Source: Sharpea porci
GTDB taxonomy: Bacteria; Bacillota_I; Bacilli_A; Erysipelotrichales; Coprobacillaceae
Length of the DNA stretch: 64,000 nucleotides
Direction: 5' to 3'
Assembly (NCBI RefSeq): GCF_009695655.1
Contig: NZ_VUNM01000007.1
Coordinates: forward strand, 1-64,000
Shown here: piece after piece, positions 34,696 through 43,454 of the stretch
Position numbering within the stretch: position 1 is the stretch's first letter
Layout: each line of letters starts with the position of its first letter
Notes under the pieces: generated by a model
Told to the model about the DNA's origin: nothing
The model's input: the letters and a program-made list of their open reading frames with translations, nothing else
Database searches by the model: none
Made by a program: the position numbers and the translations under genes

Positions 34696-35333
34696 GTTAT
34701 CGCGAAGATGCAAGAAGTTTTTATGAACGTTATAGCCAGTTAGAAGAGCGTGATCAGACAAGAATAAGCAAGCTGGTGAATAAGCTATTAAGTATGAATT
34801 TTCTTTGTCGTGCAAAGGAAACGGATCGTGAGGATTATTATTTCTGTGTGCGTTATGAAGCAATTTTTAAGGCTTATTTCTCGTTGATGGATTATGATTT
34901 GAAAATTAATAAACAAAATGAAGTTGTGGCTATTACGAATCGTGAGGGTTATAACCATCTCCAGTTACGTCTTAATGAGTCATTGATCTTGTTGATATTG
35001 CGTAAGATGTATTATAAGAAGATGAATACATTATCACTTAATGACAATATCAGTATGAGAATTGGCGAATTACATGAAGAAATTCTAGCGACAAATCGCT
35101 TTGATAAGCGTATTGGTAAGAGTGAATTGGGTCAAATTATAAGACTATTTAAGCGTTATAATCTTGTTGATATGATTGGGGATGTTGGTGATGATGATAG
35201 TGTCTTAATTCTTTATCCAAGCATTCTTTATGCCGTATCCATCGCCCAAATTGAAGAAGTTGAACGTAAAATTGATGCCTTAGCTAAGGGGGAAAGTGGA
35301 AATGAAGAAAATCACGAAAATGAAGCTGATTAA
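34692..35333 (+). CDS. jetB: Wadjet subunit JetB
   Basis: A 213-aa protein of the DUF4194 / JetB type, analogous to MukE: a winged-helix KITE protein that binds the kleisin. Helical segments and two wing-like strands are visible (LSLNDNISMRIGELHEEIL, then RIGKSELGQIIRLFKRYNL). AAGGAGG precedes the ATG. It overlaps jetA by 4 and jetC by 32 bases. Confidence 0.8.
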   Translation: MSYREDARSFYERYSQLEERDQTRISKLVNKLLSMNFLCRAKETDREDYYFCVRYEAIFKAYFSLMDYDLKINKQNEVVAITNREGYNHLQLRLNESLILLILRKMYYKKMNTLSLNDNISMRIGELHEEILATNRFDKRIGKSELGQIIRLFKRYNLVDMIGDVGDDDSVLILYPSILYAVSIAQIEEVERKIDALAKGESGNEENHENEAD

Positions 35334-38300
35334 CTGGCATCAGTTTCATAACCAGACGATTGAGATTACGGATAATGTGATGTTGACAGGGGAGAATGGG
35401 ACAGGTAAATCGACAATCCTGGATGCCATTCAGTTTGTCTTAACAGCTGGCAAAGTGAAATTCAATTCCGCTGCCAACGATAGTGCCAAACGTTCAATTA
35501 AAACCTATATGCGTGCTAAATTAGGTGTGGAAGGCAAGGAAGTCTTAAGAACTGGAGCTGTTATCAGCATGATTGCCTTGGAATATTTTGATGAGAAATC
35601 AGGAAGAAGCAATGTTATTGGGGTTCATTTAACACTGAGTGAAAGTGACTATTTACGTAAGCTCTTCTTTAACTACCAGGGGACTATTGCGGATCAGTAT
35701 TTCTTTAATGAACACTATGTAAAAGAACGTCCGGACTTTAAGAAAACAATTCAACAGCTAGACCATAATGCGACATTTGTGGAGAAGGAAGAAGAAGCGA
35801 GAGATCTCTTTAGAAAGATCATGGGAGTGGATAAAAAATATGCGGATCTGATTCCAAGAGCTTTAGCCTTCAAGCCGCTTTCTAAAGTAGATGAATTTAT
35901 TTTTGAATTCATTCTTAAAGAAGAAAGTATTGATATTCCTGTTTTATCAGAAAATATCCGTAATTATCGTTTATTAGAGAATAAGCTTAAAGAAGTGCAG
36001 GAGAAAATTGAGGCTCTCACAGATATTGATGAAAGCTATGCTTCTTTTCAACAAGCCAAAGAAGATATTCAAACATCAAAAGACCTCACCATCTATTATC
36101 AAATCAAACAAACCCAAGAAACCCTCAACCGTATCGAAAAAGATATCACCCTTCATACAAGTGAAATCGCTTCCCTAAACCACCAAATCCTCACTCTAGA
36201 ACAACAACGTACCGATCTTTCCAACCAACAACATCACTATCAAAGCTTACTTGATGGTAATGCCGATTACCAACAAATGAAAGAACTCAAGAATGACCTA
36301 GAACGTGCAAAAATAACCCTCTCCCAAAAAGAGAAAGCATATCAGTCCTTCATGAAAGACTTCCATCAGGAAATCGCTATCTACAAGAAACTACGTCTCT
36401 TTATGCCTTTTGTGGAAAAGGTTCAAAGTGGGGACTATGAGACATCCTATCTGCGCTCTACGCTCAATGACATTATTCAGGAATTCAATAAACGTACGAC
36501 CGAACTTCAAAGAGAAATCACAAAATTAGAATATGATTTAAACAATCAACATCGAGATTACCAACAACTCAAAGACATCCATACGCGTTTAAAACAACAT
36601 CGTTTCTCCTATCGACCAGAAATGGAACGCTTGTTGAAGATTTTAAAAGAAGAGCTCTTAGAACATTATGGTAAGCCCATTGAAGTAAGACCGGTTTGTG
36701 AATATCTAGAAATTCAGGATGAAGAATGGCGTCAAGCGATTGAAGGCTATATGAATACACAGCGTTTTGATTTGATTATTGAACCTGAATATTATGACTT
36801 TGCGGCTAAGGTTTATGAAGCCCATCATAAAAGAGACCGTCTCTTTGGAACTGGGATTGTCAACTGTGCTCGTCTTAAAAAGTATGATGTGGTGGAGGAA
36901 AACAGTGTCGCTACACTTGTCACTTCTAAAAACACCTATGCCCTTCTTTATGCCAAGATGATTCTTGGCAAGGTCACAAAGGCCAATAGTGTGGAGGAAA
37001 TGAAGCAATATAAGACAGCATTGACAAAGAGTTGTATGGTCTATAAAAATTATACATTGCGTGCTCTTAATCCAAAGGTCTATGAGATTCCTTATATTGG
37101 TATTGAAGCCTACAAGCTCCAGATGCAGCTTATTGAAAGCAAGCTTAAGGAACTTAAAGCCATCATTGATGAAAAGACAAAGACAATGAAGACACATGAA
37201 AATAGACTTCAGCTCATGCTTCAAAGTAAATCATCCCTTCTCGTAAAACAGCTAGATATCATTGATGAATATCATACAATGAAACAATCTACATCCAACC
37301 TCCAAAAACAATTCAATGCGATTAAAGATAATCCATCCTATATGGACTATCTCAATGCATTAGAAAAAGTACAGGATGACTTAAAAGCTCTCAATCAGTC
37401 CATTAGTGAGAAATATACATCCAAGGGTAAGAATGAAGAAAGTCTCAAGAATGCCCAATCTCAACAACTTCTCATCGACCAACAACTTAAAGACCTACAA
37501 AGACATGAAATAGATTTTCAGCTCTATGACCAACAAATTCAATATTATAATGAAAAAAACAAAAAGAATTACCAAAAAACACTCAATACCCTCAACAATA
37601 TTATTCAAGAGGGAGAAAACCGTATTCATCTCAAAGAGACACAAGTTATTCAGAAGATGCATGATTTCAATTTAGTCTTTGATGCGGGCTATGAAGAATC
37701 CATCCAGGGTTATCCACAGTATCAGGAAGAACTCTTGCGTCTTCGTGATATAGAGGTTATTGAAAGACAAAATGAAGTTAGTGAAGCCAAACGTAAATCT
37801 GAATCAAGCTTCCAGGAATCCTTTATCTCTAAGCTACAAAGCTATATTAAGAATGCGAGAAGAGAAATTGATCAATTAAATAAGGGCTTAGTGGACATTG
37901 ATTTCAATGGTGATCATTATCGCTTTATCTGCACAAAATCCAAGAATCCACGCTATAGTCGTTATTATGACATTATTATGAGCGGGCAGCAGTTCTATAG
38001 TGAAGACCTCTTTACGACGTCACTCTCTGATGAAAACAGAGCGATCATGGGAGAACTCTTCGATCGTCTATCAGATTATGAACAAGGGGATGACAAGATG
38101 GAAGAGAATCTCAGAACCTTTACGGATTATCGTCGTTATCTTTCCTATGATATAGAGATTACGCATGAGAATGGTGATGTCACACTCTATTCTAAAGTCA
38201 GCGATGAAAAGTCCGGTGGGGAAACACAAACACCATTCTATGTCGTTATTGCCTCTTCCTTCCAGCAACGTATTAAAGAACGGGCGAATGAAGATTCTGG

Positions 38301-38511
38301 TTGTGTTGTTCTGTTTGATGAAGCTTTCAACAATATGGATGAAACACGTATTCAGGAAATGATGAAATTCTATCGTGAGCTGAATATCCAGATTATTCTC
38401 GCTGTACCACCTGCTCGTGCTGAAACAATTATGCCATATATTGAAACAACGTTGGTTGTTGTTAAGACAAGTGATCATGCGGCTATAGTCAGAGGAATTA
38501 ATCATGGTTGA
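35302..38511 (+). CDS. jetC: Wadjet SMC-like ATPase JetC
   Basis: A 1069-aa SMC/MukB-like ATPase that extrudes DNA loops in Wadjet. The start at ATG 35302 fits AAGGGGGA spacing better than GTG 35296. Walker A GENGTGKST is at residues 30-38. Long coiled coils occupy ~225-390 and ~600-800 with a hinge-like globular part around 440-600. The C-terminal head has the ABC signature region KSGGETQTPF and Walker B VVLFDEAFNNMDE near 1002-1014. All ATPase motifs are intact. Length is in the normal range for JetC. Confidence 0.9.
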   Translation: MKKITKMKLINWHQFHNQTIEITDNVMLTGENGTGKSTILDAIQFVLTAGKVKFNSAANDSAKRSIKTYMRAKLGVEGKEVLRTGAVISMIALEYFDEKSGRSNVIGVHLTLSESDYLRKLFFNYQGTIADQYFFNEHYVKERPDFKKTIQQLDHNATFVEKEEEARDLFRKIMGVDKKYADLIPRALAFKPLSKVDEFIFEFILKEESIDIPVLSENIRNYRLLENKLKEVQEKIEALTDIDESYASFQQAKEDIQTSKDLTIYYQIKQTQETLNRIEKDITLHTSEIASLNHQILTLEQQRTDLSNQQHHYQSLLDGNADYQQMKELKNDLERAKITLSQKEKAYQSFMKDFHQEIAIYKKLRLFMPFVEKVQSGDYETSYLRSTLNDIIQEFNKRTTELQREITKLEYDLNNQHRDYQQLKDIHTRLKQHRFSYRPEMERLLKILKEELLEHYGKPIEVRPVCEYLEIQDEEWRQAIEGYMNTQRFDLIIEPEYYDFAAKVYEAHHKRDRLFGTGIVNCARLKKYDVVEENSVATLVTSKNTYALLYAKMILGKVTKANSVEEMKQYKTALTKSCMVYKNYTLRALNPKVYEIPYIGIEAYKLQMQLIESKLKELKAIIDEKTKTMKTHENRLQLMLQSKSSLLVKQLDIIDEYHTMKQSTSNLQKQFNAIKDNPSYMDYLNALEKVQDDLKALNQSISEKYTSKGKNEESLKNAQSQQLLIDQQLKDLQRHEIDFQLYDQQIQYYNEKNKKNYQKTLNTLNNIIQEGENRIHLKETQVIQKMHDFNLVFDAGYEESIQGYPQYQEELLRLRDIEVIERQNEVSEAKRKSESSFQESFISKLQSYIKNARREIDQLNKGLVDIDFNGDHYRFICTKSKNPRYSRYYDIIMSGQQFYSEDLFTTSLSDENRAIMGELFDRLSDYEQGDDKMEENLRTFTDYRRYLSYDIEITHENGDVTLYSKVSDEKSGGETQTPFYVVIASSFQQRIKERANEDSGCVVLFDEAFNNMDETRIQEMMKFYRELNIQIILAVPPARAETIMPYIETTLVVVKTSDHAAIVRGINHG

Positions 38512-39715
38512 GATAGATTATAAAAAAGAGATTGCGAATAAAATATTAGCTAAGTATGAAAATTCTAAGCACTTTCTTTCTCTTCATAGTACTAATAGAC
38601 GGGTATTATTGAAAATGACAGAAATCAATAAGCATTATAATGATTCCTCATTTTATAATACTTATCGTGCTATTAATGAAGTTGTTGATGAACTGAAAAA
38701 AGAAGGCTATATTGCCATAAACAAAGATACACAAGAAGACAATATATCAATTGCCTTAAATCTAGACTTAGAAAAAATTCAACAGCTCTATATTATTGCC
38801 AAGAGAGTCAATAAGCATGACTTATTAGCTGGTATTCTTGAAGTATGTGAAGAAGAGAAGAGTGATGTAGATTGGATCAACACCTTTCTCTTAGAAACAA
38901 TGCAGTCTTTAAAAGAAGGGCATGCCTCGCCCTATTTAAAAGACAAAGAAGATGCCCGAGATATCCTTCATATACTCAAAAAGCTCACAAGACAAAAAGA
39001 AGAAATCTCACTACGTAAATTCTCCATTCTTTGTTTTCATGATTCAAAGAAATTAGAGGGTTATCTTCCTCGTGTTGAAAGCATTATCCAACATTATGAT
39101 CATGAAGAATTAGAAGAAGATGTCCTTTCTTCTTTCAATGTGCTTAAAAATCCTGGCTTTATCTATCTTAAAGGCCATATTGTCATTGCCTTACATGGCC
39201 AGGTGATTGATATTGGGAAAATCAATGGACCATTCTCCATCACAACAGAGAATCTGACAGCTTTAGAAATCATCGCTATTGAAGACCATCATCTTGTCAC
39301 CATAGAGAATTTGACATCATTCTATGACTTAAAACTCAATGACAGTCTGATGATCTATTTAGGGGGCTATCATAATACATTAAGACGTAGCCTGCTTTTA
39401 AAGATTATCGCATTTAAGCCAAGTCTTGCTTGTTTTCATTTTGGTGATCTTGATGCTGGGGGGATGAATATCTTTCACCATTTACGCACAAAGACCAATA
39501 TTAACTTCAAGCCACTGGCCATGAATTGTTTTATTTTAGAAAAATATCGTGATTATGGGCGAAAACTTACCCAGAACGATATGATACGTCTCAACAATAA
39601 TGATGATTCCTATTTCCAGGATGTCATCAAACTGATGTTGGAGTGGCATATTAAGCTAGAACAGGAAATTATTGATTTACCTGAAGATGTCTTTGAACAG
39701 CCACAATATTTCTAA
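38504..39715 (+). CDS. jetD: Wadjet nuclease JetD
   Basis: A 403-aa protein, JetD (DUF2220 region), related to topoisomerase VI subunit A. It cleaves circular plasmid DNA once JetABC has extruded it. The C-terminal Toprim part shows FHFGDLDAGGMNIFHHL near 307-323 with its acidic metal ligands. The N-terminal half is winged-helix-like. It overlaps jetC by 8 bases and ends the operon at a strong terminator. Confidence 0.88.
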   Translation: MVEIDYKKEIANKILAKYENSKHFLSLHSTNRRVLLKMTEINKHYNDSSFYNTYRAINEVVDELKKEGYIAINKDTQEDNISIALNLDLEKIQQLYIIAKRVNKHDLLAGILEVCEEEKSDVDWINTFLLETMQSLKEGHASPYLKDKEDARDILHILKKLTRQKEEISLRKFSILCFHDSKKLEGYLPRVESIIQHYDHEELEEDVLSSFNVLKNPGFIYLKGHIVIALHGQVIDIGKINGPFSITTENLTALEIIAIEDHHLVTIENLTSFYDLKLNDSLMIYLGGYHNTLRRSLLLKIIAFKPSLACFHFGDLDAGGMNIFHHLRTKTNINFKPLAMNCFILEKYRDYGRKLTQNDMIRLNNNDDSYFQDVIKLMLEWHIKLEQEIIDLPEDVFEQPQYF

Positions 39716-39716
39716 A

Positions 39717-39742
39717 AAAACCGAGCTTATTGCTCGGTTTTT
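39717..39742 (+). terminator. Wadjet operon terminator
   Basis: AAAACCGAGC/GCTCGGTTTT stem with a 5-base loop and T-run, 2 bases after the jetD stop. Confidence 0.9.
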
Positions 39743-39765
39743 GCACTTATTATGATAATTTATAT

Positions 39766-39801
39766 GTAGAAAAGACTTAGCACTTGCTAAGCCTTTTCTA
39801 C
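39766..39801 (-). terminator. Possible terminator of the lipoprotein gene
   Basis: GTAGAAAAG-A-CTTAGC pairs with GCTAAG-C-CTTTTCTAC. The stem is long but the T-run on the minus strand is poor. It overlaps the lipoprotein stop codon. Confidence 0.5.
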
Positions 39802-40437
39802 ATTCTTGACTTGTCCATAAAATGATAGAGCATCATATTCAAAATGACTATCCATTATTGTAGTGAAAGCTTTCGTCTCATCTGCCTTAAGAGCACCAAC
39901 ATCAACCTTAGAAACAAAAACAACCTTCTTGTTCTTCTTAAATATCAATACAACCTCTACATTATTGGCATGATAACGACTCTTATTCGTAATGGTACCA
40001 TGATAATAGTTATGATCCTCATCATCATTCACACGACTTTTCACATTCACATCAAACGAATCACGCTTAATCACTCGTTTCAAATCACTCAAAGCAGTCC
40101 ATTTCTTTGTCTTGACCTCAAAGTCAACATGATCAGGTTTCTTCGCACATTTCAAGCTATCACCAAAATAGGTATGATCATTAGGTAAAACATAGCTTGC
40201 ATAATGTGTTGCTGAAGCAATGATTTGGCCTTTTTCATCCTTGGCATAGACTTTGATCGCAGGCTTCATACTAACAGCATTCTCACTATTATTCTTGAGC
40301 ACAACACCATAACGCAATATGCCATCATAGTAGCTTGCGCCATGTTCTCCTATTTTCAACTCTTGGGTGTCAAGTGAACCTGTTTGACTACAACCTACTA
40401 ATATCAATGATAAAATCAAACATAGAAACTTCTTCAT
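39787..40437 (-). CDS. Lipoprotein, 216 aa
   Basis: A surface lipoprotein with a short signal peptide and lipobox ILVGC (Cys16). The mature part looks like two beta-sandwich repeats: ILRYGVVLKNNSENAVSM in the first half and YYHGTITNKSRYHANNVEV in the second, both of the FxxLxL-type fold for extracellular Ig-like modules. GAGGCC precedes the ATG. No enzymatic motif. It may bind a surface or extracellular partner. It stands alone between the Wadjet operon and the nanE cluster. Confidence 0.75.
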   Translation of the reverse strand: MKKFLCLILSLILVGCSQTGSLDTQELKIGEHGASYYDGILRYGVVLKNNSENAVSMKPAIKVYAKDEKGQIIASATHYASYVLPNDHTYFGDSLKCAKKPDHVDFEVKTKKWTALSDLKRVIKRDSFDVNVKSRVNDDEDHNYYHGTITNKSRYHANNVEVVLIFKKNKKVVFVSKVDVGALKADETKAFTTIMDSHFEYDALSFYGQVKNVEKA

Positions 40438-40546
40438 AAAAAGGCCTCCTCTCTCTTTTTATTGTAAAAAGGACACTAAAGCAAAGCAATAAAAATAACG
40501 CGTTTGGTATCATTATTCATACTTATCAATCAATCAAACATGCAAG

Positions 40547-40574
40547 AACCAAGGTTATATGATCTTGGTTTTTT
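40547..40574 (+). terminator. Orphan plus-strand terminator
   Basis: AACCAAG/CTTGGTT stem with a 10-base loop and T-run. No plus-strand gene ends before it; the preceding gene is on the other strand. It may close a short untranslated RNA or act as an attenuator ahead of nanE. Confidence 0.6.
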
Positions 40575-40721
40575 AATGTGATTTGGTGAAACTACTTTCG
40601 TTGATGTGTTTGAAAATAATAGGTATATGCATGTTTTTTGAAAGTACAATCTCAACGCTTTGGATTTGTTGAGAATTAGAAATGGGTTGTTTATGATGAA
40701 TCTAACGAAAGGAGAAATGAT

Positions 40722-41408
40722 ATGGTCGAAAGTATTAAGGGACATTTGATTGTATCTTGCCAGGCATTACCTGATGAGCCCCTTCACTCATCATTTATTA
40801 TGTCGAGAATGGCTAAAGCTGCATTGGAGGGTGGAGCGAAAGGTATTCGGGCAAATACAGTTGAAGACATTACGGAAATTAAGAAAACGGTTGATCTTCC
40901 TATTATTGGTATCATTAAAAAGGACTATGACGATAGTGCTGTTTATATTACACCAACAATGGATGAAGTTGATGCGTTAGTGGCATGTGGTGTAGATATT
41001 ATCGCTATGGATGCCACAATAGCGAAAAGGCCTGGTGAAAGAGAACTGGATGATTTCTTTCAGGAAGTCAGAAAGAAATATCCTGATCAGTTATTTATGT
41101 CTGACTGCTCTACTGTTGAAGAAGCTGTTCATGCTGATCAGTTAGGATTTGATTTTATTGGTACAACACTAGTAGGTTATACACCACAAAGTCAGAACAT
41201 GCACATTGAAGCAGATGACTTTAAGATTATAAGAGATATTCTTGCCCAGGTTGTTCATCCGGTGATAGCCGAAGGGAATATCGACACCCCACAAAAGGCA
41301 AAAAGAGTGCTCGAACTAGGGGCTTATAGTGTTGTTGTGGGATCAATTATTACACGTCCACAAGTTATCACAAGAAGATTTACAAAAGTAATTGAGGGAG
41401 GAAAATAG
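40722..41408 (+). CDS. nanE: N-acetylmannosamine-6-phosphate 2-epimerase
   Basis: A 228-aa TIM-barrel epimerase converting ManNAc-6-phosphate to GlcNAc-6-phosphate in the cytosol. Family features include [18 protein letters not shown] at the N-terminus, [13 protein letters not shown] near 38-50, [19 protein letters not shown] with the catalytic Lys, and a C-terminal [10 protein letters not shown] and [10 protein letters not shown] phosphate-binding region. AAAGGAG precedes the ATG. No NanA lyase or NanK kinase is nearby, so the 6-phosphate probably comes from PTS import by the next gene. Confidence 0.93.
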   Translation: MVESIKGHLIVSCQALPDEPLHSSFIMSRMAKAALEGGAKGIRANTVEDITEIKKTVDLPIIGIIKKDYDDSAVYITPTMDEVDALVACGVDIIAMDATIAKRPGERELDDFFQEVRKKYPDQLFMSDCSTVEEAVHADQLGFDFIGTTLVGYTPQSQNMHIEADDFKIIRDILAQVVHPVIAEGNIDTPQKAKRVLELGAYSVVVGSIITRPQVITRRFTKVIEGGK

Positions 41409-41409
41409 T

Positions 41410-42702
41410 ATGGATGCTTTTATGGATAAACTCGCTAATAAGATGTTACCATTCGCGCAAAAGCTTTCTGAAAATAGATATCTTGGTGCAATCAGAGATG
41501 CCTTTGTGACAATTATGCCTATTATTATTGGCTGTTCTTTATTTACGTTATTGAATTGTGTATTCCTTGGTAAAGGTCACTATTTCGATCAATGGTTTGG
41601 TCAACCATTTAACGGTGTAGTGGAAATGGGGAGTGCAATTTCATCAGCTGGTATGAGTGTGATGGCATTATTAATTGTATTCTTAGTTGCGAAGAACTTA
41701 GCTGAACGCTATAAAATGGATGGCAGTATGGCTGCTACAAGTGCTGTTGTGGATTTCTTGATTGTGACAAAATTCCTTTCTACAGCGAAATTAGGGGAAT
41801 TCATTCAGACTTATTATTTAGGTGCAGCTGGTTTATTTACAGCATTTATTTGTGCAATTGCGACAGTGGAGATTATTCGTAAACTGATGAATGTTAAGGC
41901 ATTAGTGATTAAAATGCCAGATAGTGTACCAAGCGGTATTGCTAGAAGCTTTAACAGCATGATTCCTGTGATTCTTACAATGTTGATCTTTGGTATTATT
42001 CGTTTAATCACAAATGCGATTGGTATGCCACTTAATGATATTATCTTTAAAGGCTTACAGCAGCCATTAAGTGCTATTGTGACATCACCAGTAGGATTAA
42101 TCGTTATTTATATCTTCTATATGCTTTTATGGGGATTTGGTATTCATTCGGCTTATATTATTGGCACACCAATTCTTGAACCTATCTATCTTGCAAACTT
42201 AACAGCTAATGCTGCATTAATTTCAAAAGGTGCTGCTGCCACAAATATTCTGACAAAGCCATTTACTGACGGCACGATGTTTATGGGTGGTGCTGGTAAT
42301 ATGTTGGCTTTAGTCATTGCCATCTTCATTGTATCAAAGCGTAGTGATTATCGAGATATTGCGAAATTAGGCTTTGTGCCAGCACTCTTTAATATCTCTG
42401 AACCTATTATGTTTGGTTTACCAGTAGTCATGAACCCAATCTTAATTATTCCTATGATTCTTGTGACTTTAGCTGGTTTACTGATTGGCTATATTTCTAC
42501 TATTGTAGGTTTGATGGGTTATACTTATGTATTAGTGCCTTGGACAACACCACCAGTGATTGGCTTATTCCTCTCTTCAGGAGCTAATGTTGGTGCTGCT
42601 TTGACAGGTGTGATTATTCTTGTTGTCTCAGTTATTATTTATATGCCTTTTGTGAAAGTTATGGATAAGGCTTTAGAAGCAGAGGCAACAAATGAAGAAT
42701 AA
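41410..42702 (+). CDS. PTS sugar transporter EIIC (cellobiose/lactose type)
   Basis: A 430-aa EIIC of the lactose/cellobiose superfamily with about ten helices. The start at 41410 follows GGAGG. Features: FMDKLANKMLPFAQKLSENR at the start, LWGFGIHSAYIIGTPILEP near 240-260, and NISEPIMFGLPVVMNP near 330-345, the sugar-binding and phosphotransfer loops of this family. No EIIA or EIIB domain is fused or adjacent, so these must be supplied from elsewhere. Its location between nanE and the HAD gene suggests an amino-sugar disaccharide as cargo. Confidence 0.85.
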   Translation: MDAFMDKLANKMLPFAQKLSENRYLGAIRDAFVTIMPIIIGCSLFTLLNCVFLGKGHYFDQWFGQPFNGVVEMGSAISSAGMSVMALLIVFLVAKNLAERYKMDGSMAATSAVVDFLIVTKFLSTAKLGEFIQTYYLGAAGLFTAFICAIATVEIIRKLMNVKALVIKMPDSVPSGIARSFNSMIPVILTMLIFGIIRLITNAIGMPLNDIIFKGLQQPLSAIVTSPVGLIVIYIFYMLLWGFGIHSAYIIGTPILEPIYLANLTANAALISKGAAATNILTKPFTDGTMFMGGAGNMLALVIAIFIVSKRSDYRDIAKLGFVPALFNISEPIMFGLPVVMNPILIIPMILVTLAGLLIGYISTIVGLMGYTYVLVPWTTPPVIGLFLSSGANVGAALTGVIILVVSVIIYMPFVKVMDKALEAEATNEE

Positions 42703-43453
42703 TGTTGTTGTTTTTGATTTAGATGGGACTTTGTTGGACTGTGATAATCATATTATTGGTGGAACTGAGACTTTAGCACTTCTACAAAAACTACAAGCCA
42801 ATAATTATCGTCTAGCTATTTGTACAGGTCGTCTTGATCATGATATTGTTGCCATCAACAATCTTTATGACTTAAATATCAATGAGCGTATCTCACAAAA
42901 TGGTGCTGTCTTCTACCAAGGTGATCATCTTGAAGCGACATTATTGGACAAACATTCAGCATTAGCCTTAAATCAACTACTCAAAAACTATCCCAATGTT
43001 CGTGTCGAAATGAATACAATTTCTAATCGTTACTGGCATAGTGATCGTGACCCTGATTTCCCTAAAGAATTCTATGATTCTTCGATTATTACACAACAAG
43101 ATTATGGTGATATTATTCCCTTTCAACCGGTTGTCTTATTCTTGATTGTTGGTCAGATGGAAGATTTAAAAGCAATTCAAAAAGAAATCATTGGTCGTTA
43201 TGAAAATGTTGATGCCATCATGACATCAGCGACTTCATTAGAAGTTGTGCCACAAGGCATCTCAAAAGGTAAGGCGTTAGAAAGGATGTATCCTGAGGCA
43301 TGTGTTTATGCGATTGGAGATTCGGAAAGTGATACATCCATGGCCCAATATGCCAAGCAATTCTATTATGCTGGTGAGGGCTTTGATGACGGCATGAAAG
43401 TCAACACGATTACCGAAGCATTAGAAGATATTGTGAAGAAAGCTGGGATATAA
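42692..43453 (+). CDS. HAD-superfamily (Cof-type) phosphatase
   Basis: A 253-aa Cof-type HAD hydrolase with a C2 cap. Motif I VFDLDGTLLDCDN is at residues 7-19 (nucleophile Asp9). CTGRLDHD near 49 is motif II, and AIGDSESDTSMA near 210 is motif IV. Such enzymes dephosphorylate sugar phosphates. It overlaps the EIIC gene by 11 bases and is followed by DUF4127, so it is probably part of the same operon and may remove a phosphate from a pathway intermediate or relieve sugar-phosphate stress. Confidence 0.88.
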   Translation: MKNNVVVFDLDGTLLDCDNHIIGGTETLALLQKLQANNYRLAICTGRLDHDIVAINNLYDLNINERISQNGAVFYQGDHLEATLLDKHSALALNQLLKNYPNVRVEMNTISNRYWHSDRDPDFPKEFYDSSIITQQDYGDIIPFQPVVLFLIVGQMEDLKAIQKEIIGRYENVDAIMTSATSLEVVPQGISKGKALERMYPEACVYAIGDSESDTSMAQYAKQFYYAGEGFDDGMKVNTITEALEDIVKKAGI

Positions 43454-43454
43454 C

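Noticed and set aside
36706-37224. 172-codon minus-strand frame inside jetC
   Set aside because: Composition is non-biological (His/Cys/Leu rich) and jetC coding is continuous on the other strand.
38071-38505. 144-codon minus-strand frame inside the end of jetC
   Set aside because: Shadow of the ATPase head region with its Walker B motif.
33349-39715. Housekeeping MukBEF-type condensin
   Set aside because: The fourth gene encodes a JetD-type Toprim nuclease and the JetC length and gene order fit Wadjet.
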